Assembly: GCF_000337675.1 (NCBI RefSeq)
Contig: NZ_AOIB01000005.1
Location: forward strand, 21,452-66,325
Length of the DNA: 44,874 nucleotides
From: Natronococcus amylolyticus DSM 10524
Lineage (GTDB): Archaea > Halobacteriota > Halobacteria > Halobacteriales > Natrialbaceae
Reading direction: 5' to 3'
Shown here: positions 39,229 to 44,874 of the stretch, piece by piece
Layout of the letters: every line of letters begins with the position of its first letter
Numbering within the stretch: position 1 is the first letter of the stretch
The notes under the pieces: generated by a model
The model's database searches: none
Told to the model about the DNA's origin: nothing
Seen by the model: the letters and a program-made list of their open reading frames with translations, nothing else
Translations under genes and position numbers: made by a program

Positions 39229-39678
39229 CTATGCCGCCGTCACCGACGGTAGCTGGGCCGTCCTGACCCAGAACTCGTCGACCGCGCGAGCGAGCGAGAC
39301 GTACTCGTCGTGGCTGTTCGGCTTCGTGAGATAGGCGTTTGCGCGACGATCGTAGCTCTCGGCGATATCCGACTCGTCCTCGGAGCAGGTCAGGACGATC
39401 ACCGGGAGCGTGGTCAGGTCTGCCTCCTCCTGGAGCCTCTCGAGCAGTTCGAACCCGTGTACCCGCGGGACGTTGAGATCGAGCAACAGGAGGTCGGGAA
39501 ACGGGCCGGTGTCGCAGTGGTCTGAGAGATAGCTCATCGCCTCGGCGCCGTCGGAGACGGTGTGGACTCGGACGTCGTCGGCAACCTGGTCGAACGCGTC
39601 GCTGATCAGCGTCGCGTCGCCGGGATTGTCCTCGACGAGAAGAATGTTGGTTGGCTCTGACGGAGTCACGGTTCTCAT
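39229..39678 (-). CDS. Single-domain response regulator (CheY/Rcp1-like)
   Basis: 149 residues of a single receiver domain with no output domain. The acidic pair is in VEDNPGD (16-21), the phosphoacceptor is D67 in LLLDLNVPRVHG, the switch threonine is T97 (VIVLTCSED), and the conserved lysine is K119 (YLTKPNS). The longer alpha4 region is typical of Rcp1-type regulators that pair with phytochrome-like or PAS histidine kinases; none is in the window. Its upstream region has a stem-loop and two TATA-like sites. Confidence 0.94.
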   Translation of the reverse strand: MRTVTPSEPTNILLVEDNPGDATLISDAFDQVADDVRVHTVSDGAEAMSYLSDHCDTGPFPDLLLLDLNVPRVHGFELLERLQEEADLTTLPVIVLTCSEDESDIAESYDRRANAYLTKPNSHDEYVSLARAVDEFWVRTAQLPSVTAA

Positions 39679-39790
39679 ACGGTAGTTTCTCGAGACGCCT
39701 CAATAAGACCGATCACTATACACGTTGGGACCGGCTGCGTGTGCAGCCCCTGAGTATATATGTTAGGGACGACCGGCAAAATCGCCGGAC
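39679..39790 (-). promoter_or_regulatory. Promoter region of the response regulator
   Basis: Contains, on the minus strand, two TATA-like sites (acatatatactc at about 39755-39765 and gtgtatagtg at about 39715-39724) and between them a perfect hairpin ggctgc-gtgt-gcagcc at 39733-39748. The downstream TATA site would give a leader of a few bases to ~15; the upstream one gives a longer leader that contains the hairpin. Two start sites or a hairpin operator are both possible. Confidence 0.45.
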
Positions 39791-40837
39791 TCACTCGAGC
39801 GCCGCCGGATCGAGCGACTGTGGGATTGACTCGAGCCGGTCGACGGACTTGTCGACCGCGAGCAGCTCCGCCAGTCGGATTTGGCCGTCCCCGATCTCGA
39901 CGCCGACGTCGAGTCGAACGACGGCTCCCCCGTCGATCTCCTGGCGTCCGCGATTCGGGCGTTCCGCGGGCTCGAGACCGACGCCGACGACGCGGGTGCG
40001 GATCTCCTCTTCGAACCCGAACGCTCGCACCTCGGCCTCGAGGTCGGCCTCGACAGCGGTCACCGACTGCGCGTCGGCGGTGAGCATCGACGCGGCCGAG
40101 CGAAACGCGCGCGTGACGCCGACGTGAGCGCGTCGCTCGTCGCCGCCGTCGCCGTCGCGAACGTACGTTCGAGCGAGCCCGCCGTAGTAGCCCGACGGCT
40201 CCCGCGGTGCGGTCTCGAGGACGATCGGAACGCCCGATCGAGCCGGGTCGCCGTCGGGAACCGAAACCGCGGTGTTGCCGTTCGGGAACCCGCCCGCGGC
40301 GACGATCCCCCCGCCGATCGCAGTACGGAGCCGCCGACCGGTCAGGGGCTCACCATCGATCGCGAGCCGTCCATCGACGACGTCCGCGCCCGCGAGCAGC
40401 GAGGCGCCGCGTCGGATTCCGGCACCCGCAGCGGTCTGTGCCGTTTCGATCCGTTCTCGTTCGGCGGGTGTCTTCGTCGCCCTGGACTGTTCGATGACGT
40501 CGGTCGAGGCGAGCGCAAAGCCCGCTCCCTCGAGGTAGAGCGCGGCGTCGTGGGGGATCCGGGCCGGCGTCAGTACCGTTCCCTCGAGCCCGGCGGCAGC
40601 GAGGTCGTCGGCGAGGGCGCTGGCGGGGTTGGCCTCGGTGTCGGTCGCCGATCGGACGCGCCACTCGCGGCCGTCGAACGCGACGGCGTGGCGCCCTCGC
40701 TCCAACTCTCGCTCGAGCTCGGGTCGACAGTACCGAATCGCGGGATCGTCGGCGGAGCCGACGTGAACGAACGCGCTCGCGCCCTCGCGCTCGAGGGCCG
40801 TACGCAGGGCGGGCTCGACGGGCGAATCGCCGGTCAC
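39791..40837 (-). CDS. M24 (Xaa-Pro aminopeptidase-like) protein, degenerate metal site
   Basis: 348 residues with a pita-bread-fold plan: an N-terminal creatinase-like domain (about 1-130), then KTPAERERIETAQTAAGAG, the start of the catalytic domain, and the C-terminal VVRLDVGVEIGDGQIRLAE. In active M24 enzymes the metal ligands lie in DxG..YxSDxTRT-type segments; here the matching stretch reads VLETAPREPSGYYGGLARTYV, lacking both aspartates. It may therefore have lost peptidase activity. It begins with a GTG that overlaps the helicase stop (GTGA), so the two are coupled. Confidence 0.84.
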   Translation of the reverse strand: MTGDSPVEPALRTALEREGASAFVHVGSADDPAIRYCRPELERELERGRHAVAFDGREWRVRSATDTEANPASALADDLAAAGLEGTVLTPARIPHDAALYLEGAGFALASTDVIEQSRATKTPAERERIETAQTAAGAGIRRGASLLAGADVVDGRLAIDGEPLTGRRLRTAIGGGIVAAGGFPNGNTAVSVPDGDPARSGVPIVLETAPREPSGYYGGLARTYVRDGDGGDERRAHVGVTRAFRSAASMLTADAQSVTAVEADLEAEVRAFGFEEEIRTRVVGVGLEPAERPNRGRQEIDGGAVVRLDVGVEIGDGQIRLAELLAVDKSVDRLESIPQSLDPAALE

Positions 40838-42699
40838 GGCGCTTCGGCTTCGAGCTCCTCGGCCTCGCCGTCGGGTGCCTGTGCCTGCTCGAGCAGCTCC
40901 TCGAGGCTCAGATCGGTCAGCTGGTTAGTCAGGAGGACGTCGATCGGTAGCGTCGGCGCGCCGTCGACCAGGTTCTCGAGGATGTACAGTCGCTCGCGGG
41001 CCCGGGACATGCCGACGTAGAAAACACGTCGCTCGTTGTCCGTGAGCACGGGAACGGGCGAGGTCGTCTTGGTGAACTCCTCGCAGCCGGGGACGTCAGT
41101 GGGGTCGTCGACGGTCGCGACCATCTGCTCGACGACCTTCTCGGTGAGGTCGGTGCCGATGAAGACGTGGTCGGCCTCGCGGCCCTTCGCGGAGTGGATG
41201 GTACCGACGCGAACCCGGTCGGTGTCCATCCCCTGGTACTCGCCGATGTTGAAGTACGAGCGGATGCTCTTCTTCTGGAAGTTCGTCACCTTCCGGACCA
41301 TATCTCCCGCGGAGGCGGGGCCGGGCATGAACGGCGCGTGGTCCTCGATCACGTCGCCAGGGATGGTGAGCTCCACTAAGTCCTCGACGCCGGCTTCCTC
41401 CTGGCGCTCGTCGATCTCGTCGAAGAGGGCGTCGCGCTCGTTGGTGCCAAAGGCCGAGTCCTGCAGCATGTCGGCGAGCCGGCGGGCCTGGAGCCCGGTA
41501 ACGTCGTCACCGGCGTCGATCGCCTCGACGGCGCGGACGTACTGGGTGAGCCGGTCCGTCCACATCCGCTGGTCGGTCAGCGAGCGGAACGGCACGCCCT
41601 CGGTGATGAACTCGTCGATGAACTGGAACATCTGATACCGGGCGCGAAACAGCAGCATGATCGTCCCGTCGCCCTCGACGAGGGTACGCCGGACCATCCG
41701 GACGACGTCGAGCATCGAGGCGTTCGCACGGGCCTCGACCGAGCCGCCCTCCTTGCGGGGCTTGAGGTCCTTGTCCTGGCGCTGATCGATGTGGCGGATC
41801 TCCTTGTTGACCGCGTTGAGAACGTTCGAGGGGAGTCGGTAGGAGTTGGGCAGAATAACGTCCTCGTCGACCTCCTCATCGAGCAGCAAGGCGGGATCGG
41901 CGCCCTGCCAGGAGTAGACGACCTGGTCGTCGTCACCGGCGATCAGCACCTCCTTCATGTGAGGTTTCCACTCCTCGTAGACGTCGTACTGGAGCGTGGT
42001 GATGTCCTGAAACTCGTCGATCACCAGGTAGTCGACGTTCGGCAGCAGCGAGCGCTGTTTGACCCGCTCGAGCATGTCCGCAAAGCCGATCTTGCCCTGC
42101 TCGCCCTTGTAGCTGCGCCAGCCGCGGATCGCCTCGGGGACGTCGATCCGATCGTCGTCGGAGGGCCAGGTCGGCGTGTACTTGTTGCCCTCCTGGGCGC
42201 GGTCGTCGATCTCGGGAGGGAGCCGAACCTCCTCGTCGTCCCACTGGAAGGGGACGTCGTACCAGTCGGAGACCTCGCGGCTGGTCCGCTGGAGCCACTG
42301 GCTCGTCGCGATAACTTTGTTCCCGATCGTCGTCGAGCGGGCCGTGCGACGGCCCGCTCCCGAGTACTCGTCCTCGTACTCGATGCCGTACTCCTCGCAG
42401 AACTCCTCTTTGTCCTTCTCGCCGATGACGTCGCTTCGAGAGAGATCGAGCAGCTCGTAGGCCTTCGCGTGCATCGTACAGACGTTGCCCTGCAGCGCTC
42501 GCGGGCTCTCGTCGAGCCGCTCTGCCAGCCGTTCGCGAACCTCCTGTGCGGCCGCTCGAGTGTACGAGACGACGAGAATATCCCGGAACGTGACCCCATC
42601 CTGCTCGAGGATCTCTTCGACGTGATCGAGAAGCGCGGTCGTCTTCCCGCTTCCCGGCCCACCGAACAGCCGGGTGACCTTCGTCTCCGTAGTAGCCAT
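40834..42699 (-). CDS. UvrD/Rep-like superfamily 1 DNA helicase
   Basis: 621 residues. Walker A GGPGSGKT (13-20), motif Ia VVSYTRAAAQEVRER, Walker B YLVIDEFQDI near 232, motif III DDDQVVYSWQGADP, motif V VGTIHSAKGREADHVF and motif VI RRVFYVGMSRARERL are all present. It should translocate 3'-to-5' on single-stranded DNA in repair or replication restart. The C-terminal tail is acidic. Leader: a TATA-like acttatggg is about 30 bp before the ATG on the minus strand. The next gene on the same strand, a degenerate M24 peptidase, starts inside its stop codon. Confidence 0.94.
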   Translation of the reverse strand: MATTETKVTRLFGGPGSGKTTALLDHVEEILEQDGVTFRDILVVSYTRAAAQEVRERLAERLDESPRALQGNVCTMHAKAYELLDLSRSDVIGEKDKEEFCEEYGIEYEDEYSGAGRRTARSTTIGNKVIATSQWLQRTSREVSDWYDVPFQWDDEEVRLPPEIDDRAQEGNKYTPTWPSDDDRIDVPEAIRGWRSYKGEQGKIGFADMLERVKQRSLLPNVDYLVIDEFQDITTLQYDVYEEWKPHMKEVLIAGDDDQVVYSWQGADPALLLDEEVDEDVILPNSYRLPSNVLNAVNKEIRHIDQRQDKDLKPRKEGGSVEARANASMLDVVRMVRRTLVEGDGTIMLLFRARYQMFQFIDEFITEGVPFRSLTDQRMWTDRLTQYVRAVEAIDAGDDVTGLQARRLADMLQDSAFGTNERDALFDEIDERQEEAGVEDLVELTIPGDVIEDHAPFMPGPASAGDMVRKVTNFQKKSIRSYFNIGEYQGMDTDRVRVGTIHSAKGREADHVFIGTDLTEKVVEQMVATVDDPTDVPGCEEFTKTTSPVPVLTDNERRVFYVGMSRARERLYILENLVDGAPTLPIDVLLTNQLTDLSLEELLEQAQAPDGEAEELEAEAP

Positions 42700-42800
42700 T
42701 GTAGCTGTTCAGGGTCGCAATACCCATAAGTGACGTGGGTTACGCCCGGAAAACCGCTGTTGGACCGAATACCATCGGTCTCGGTCGTCGCGTCCGCCGA

Positions 42801-42986
42801 CTACGGGGTCGGCGTCCACCCGCAGACGGTACAGGTACTTGCCGACTGCTCGTGAAGCCCGCCGCAGTCCGGACACTGTTTCTTGTTATACTCCTGCTCC
42901 CACCCCACTCGCTCTACCGTGTGACCGCGGTCCGAAAGGAATTCATCGAAGACATCGTCACCGGCATCGTTGGGTGAGGTTGCCAT
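42801..42986 (-). CDS. HVO_0416-type small zinc-finger protein
   Basis: 61 residues: MATSPNDAGDDVFDEFLSDRG, then WEQEYNKKQCPDCGGLHEQSASTCTVCGWTPTP. Two CxxC pairs (CPDC and CTVC) form a zinc ribbon. I recognise the DVFDEFL...W(E/x)QxYNKKQCPxCGGLH pattern as the HVO_0416 family of haloarchaeal small zinc-finger proteins. The ATG at 42984-42986 is chosen; TATA-like ctttaatacc (minus strand) at 43009-43018 is about 27 bp upstream. Divergent from ubaA. Confidence 0.92.
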   Translation of the reverse strand: MATSPNDAGDDVFDEFLSDRGHTVERVGWEQEYNKKQCPDCGGLHEQSASTCTVCGWTPTP

Positions 42987-43112
42987 ACCCGTGACAATGT
43001 GAACCACGGTATTAAAGGCCGCGGTTCACACAGTAATCTGCCGGATCTCCCGATCGATCCGAGCCGTTCGGGCGACCCGCGGACTTTTCTCGGTCTCGCA
43101 CGAAGATCGGGT

Positions 43113-43976
43113 ATGAGCGAACTCCGCCTCGACGCGACGCAGCTCGATCGCTACTCGAGACACGTCATCATGGACGAGATCGGCCCCGAGGGCCAGCAGC
43201 GCCTGCTCGAGGGCAGCGTCCTGGTCGTCGGCGCCGGCGGGCTGGGGTCGCCGGCGATCCAGTACCTCGCGGCCGCGGGGATCGGTCGGCTGGGGATCGT
43301 CGACGACGACGTCGTCGAGCGCTCGAACCTGCAGCGCCAGATCGTTCACGGCGACGACGACGTCGGCCGACCGAAGGTCGAGAGCGCGGCCGACTACGTC
43401 GCGGCACTCAATCCGGACGTCGACGTCGACACCTACGAGATGCGGCTGTCGGCGGCGAACGTCGCCGATCTCGTCGGCGAGTACGACGTCGTCCTGGACG
43501 CCAGCGACAACTTCGGCACCCGCTACCTGCTCAACGACCACTGCGTGCTGACGGGAACGCCGCTCTCCCACGGCGCGATCTACCGCTTCGAGGGACAGGT
43601 GACGATGTTTACGAACGACCGGGGCGGGAACGAGGCCGACTCGGAGGGCGAGGCGACAGACGACCCGCCGTGTTACCGCTGTATCTTCCCCGAGGCGCCC
43701 GAGCCCGGCACCGTTCCCGACTGCGCGACGACGGGCGTACTCGGCGTCCTCCCCGGGACGGTGGGCTGCATCCAGGCCACAGAGGTCGTCAAGTACCTCC
43801 TCGGCAAGGGCGACCTGCTCGAGGGACGGCTCCTGATGTACGACGCGATGGGGATGACCTTCGACACCGTCGACGTCCTCCAGAACCCCGAGTGTCCGGT
43901 CTGTGGCGACGAGCCCGAGATCGAATCCGTCGAGGACGTCGCCTACGAGGGGAGCTGTTCGATTTCGGCCGACTGA
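43113..43976 (+). CDS. ubaA: Ubiquitin-like activating enzyme E1 (UbaA; MoeB/ThiF family)
   Basis: Adenylates the C-terminus of ubiquitin-like SAMP proteins for protein tagging, tRNA thiolation and molybdopterin synthesis. 287 residues. The nucleotide motif GAGGLGSPAIQYLAAAG is at about 37-53, with the catalytic Arg in RSNLQRQIVH, the DASDNFGTRYLLND segment, the zinc pairs CYRC and CPVC, and the putative thioester-forming cysteine in VPDCATTGVLG. The start at 43113 is supported by TATA-like gacttttctc about 27 bp upstream; an earlier in-frame ATG at 42999 is rejected. Confidence 0.94.
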   Translation: MSELRLDATQLDRYSRHVIMDEIGPEGQQRLLEGSVLVVGAGGLGSPAIQYLAAAGIGRLGIVDDDVVERSNLQRQIVHGDDDVGRPKVESAADYVAALNPDVDVDTYEMRLSAANVADLVGEYDVVLDASDNFGTRYLLNDHCVLTGTPLSHGAIYRFEGQVTMFTNDRGGNEADSEGEATDDPPCYRCIFPEAPEPGTVPDCATTGVLGVLPGTVGCIQATEVVKYLLGKGDLLEGRLLMYDAMGMTFDTVDVLQNPECPVCGDEPEIESVEDVAYEGSCSISAD

Positions 43977-43994
43977 CGCTCCCGTCCGTCGCTT

Positions 43995-44525
43995 TCAGCC
44001 CTGCTCGACCGTCTCGAGCGTGTAGATCGCCGTCGGGTACGTCTCGCCGGCGATCTCGAACTCCGAACGTCCGGTTCGCTCGAACCCTCGCGCCTCGTAG
44101 AACCGTCGCCCGACCTCGTTTCCGGCCAGCGTCTCGAGGCGCAGCCGCTCGACTTCGTTCGGCAGGGCCTCGAGACACCGCTCGAGCAGCGCCGTTCCGA
44201 CCCCCTCGCCCCAGTAGTCGGGCTCGACGTACAGCTCCTTGAGGCCCGCTTCGTCCGGGCCGACGAACGCCTTCGTCCCCTCGTCCCACCGGACGTAGCC
44301 GTAGCCCCGGACCTCTCCCTCGAGCGCCGCCAGGAAGATCCCCCTGCGATCCTCGCGCAGGCGGTTGGCGTACTCGCGGCGCTGCTCGTCGGACGGGTCG
44401 GCGCCGAACCCCGCGAGCACCTCGTCGGGGAGCAGGTCGTCGTAGGCCTCGCGGAAGGCCAGCGCGTTGACGCGGGTTATCGCTCGAGCGTCCGCCGTTC
44501 CCGGCTCGAGGCGGCGCAGTTCCAT
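43995..44525 (-). CDS. GNAT-family N-acetyltransferase
   Basis: 176 residues, starting MELRRLEPGTADARAITRVNALAFREAYDDLLP. GNAT features are visible: the substrate loop at 20-60, the acetyl-CoA motif LKELYVEPDYWGEGVGTALLERCLE (motif A, about 92-115), and motif B LRLETLAGNEVGRRFYEARGFERTGR. The acceptor is unknown. The ATG at 44523-44525 is preferred to a longer in-frame start whose extension overlaps the adjacent dapA-like gene. Convergent with ubaA. Confidence 0.9.
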   Translation of the reverse strand: MELRRLEPGTADARAITRVNALAFREAYDDLLPDEVLAGFGADPSDEQRREYANRLREDRRGIFLAALEGEVRGYGYVRWDEGTKAFVGPDEAGLKELYVEPDYWGEGVGTALLERCLEALPNEVERLRLETLAGNEVGRRFYEARGFERTGRSEFEIAGETYPTAIYTLETVEQG

Positions 44526-44664
44526 ACTCTCGGCTTGTCGTCGTCGCCCAAAGTAGCTTGGGAGGTGTGTTACTCCCACCCATTCCTCGAGAGCTCTCTG
44601 TCCGCCCGCAGCGAACGCTGCCCGAACCCCACGTTCCATGTGGCCGACGGTCGTACCCCGGTCC

Positions 44665-44874
44665 ATGCACGGTACCGGCGTTCCCCTCGTCACTCCGTTC
44701 GCCGACGGCGCGGTCGATCACGAGCGACTGCGGGCGCTCGCCGAGTGGCTCGAGCGCTCCGGCGTCGACTTCCTGGTTCCCTGTGGCTCGACCGGCGAGG
44801 GGCCGGCCCTGACGACCGACGAGCGCGTCGCGGTCGTCGAGACGGTCGCCTCGGCGACCGATCTCCCGGTGGTC
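44665..44874 (+). CDS. DapA/KdgA-family aldolase (partial, cut by window edge)
   Basis: Only the first 70 residues are present: MHGTGVPLVTPFADGAVDHE then LRALAEWLERSGVDFLVPCGSTGEGPALTTDERVAVVE. VPLVTPF and the pyruvate-binding GSTGEG motif identify the dihydrodipicolinate synthase / N-acetylneuraminate lyase family of Schiff-base aldolases. Whether it makes dihydrodipicolinate or acts on keto-deoxy sugars cannot be decided from this part; the catalytic lysine lies beyond the window. Divergent from the GNAT gene. Confidence 0.88.
   Translation, partial: MHGTGVPLVTPFADGAVDHERLRALAEWLERSGVDFLVPCGSTGEGPALTTDERVAVVETVASATDLPVV

Noticed and set aside
1-44874. tRNA, rRNA, transposase, integrase or attachment-site sequences.
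   Set aside because: I looked for T-loop-like and transposase motifs on both strands and found none that hold up. The perfect 53-bp repeat is a gene-end copy rather than an att site.

Overview
The window is chromosomal DNA of a halophilic archaeon (class Halobacteria). The base composition is very GC-rich and the predicted proteins are strongly acidic. Archaeal information-processing genes are present (Orc1/Cdc6, aRF1, L40e, Tsr3, UbaA), together with small families that I know mainly from haloarchaea (DUF5786, HVO_0416-type zinc finger). Most genes have a TATA-like box 26-30 bp before the start codon, the layout expected for leaderless haloarchaeal transcripts. I cannot name the genus from the sequence alone. 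I found no rRNA, tRNA, CRISPR array, transposase or prophage gene.

Left end (1-2834): a SWIM zinc-finger gene converges on an orc1/cdc6 gene. A gene-free stretch of about 1.17 kb beside orc1 holds eight same-direction copies of a ~25-bp element, one inverted copy, and an AT-richer patch between them. I read this as a replication origin with its cognate initiator. From 2835 to 7433 come a hypothetical TIM-barrel-like protein, hisH, a SnoaL-like protein, type-4 uracil-DNA glycosylase, a coupled DUF5786-DUF99 pair and an MBL-fold hydrolase whose last 53 bp are duplicated just downstream.

The region 7618-10721 is the most system-like part. It holds three separate DUF2249 genes, a multi-pass CcoN/NnrS-like membrane protein and a one-cysteine protein. 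Each has a CGAA-N4-TTCG palindrome centred 44-46 bp before its start codon and no good TATA box. This looks like a small co-regulated, activator-dependent respiratory or nitrogen-oxide module, probably under a NarO-like regulator encoded elsewhere.

The region 10869-17772 holds rpl40e, tsr3, membrane proteins, an unusually long Rieske fusion protein, a second SnoaL-like protein, a sensor-domain membrane protein, a rhodanese-MBL protein, and a 5'-truncated pseudogene copy of the sensor-domain gene. From 18171 to 24614 lie a DUF4212-sodium:solute symporter pair with a long leader region, SpoIIM-like and DUF418 membrane proteins and a lipoprotein sugar dehydrogenase. From 24765 to 30521 lie an AstE-like/threonine-synthase-like coupled pair, argS and prf1.

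The right part (30660-44874) holds a Tat-exported protein, a two-domain universal stress protein, a PRC-barrel protein, zinc-ribbon proteins, a left-handed beta-helix acyltransferase, a FAU-1-type RNase, a PrsW protease, riboflavin synthase, a response regulator, a UvrD-like helicase coupled to a degenerate M24 peptidase homologue, the ubiquitin-like E1 ubaA, a GNAT acetyltransferase and the start of a DapA-family aldolase cut by the window edge.
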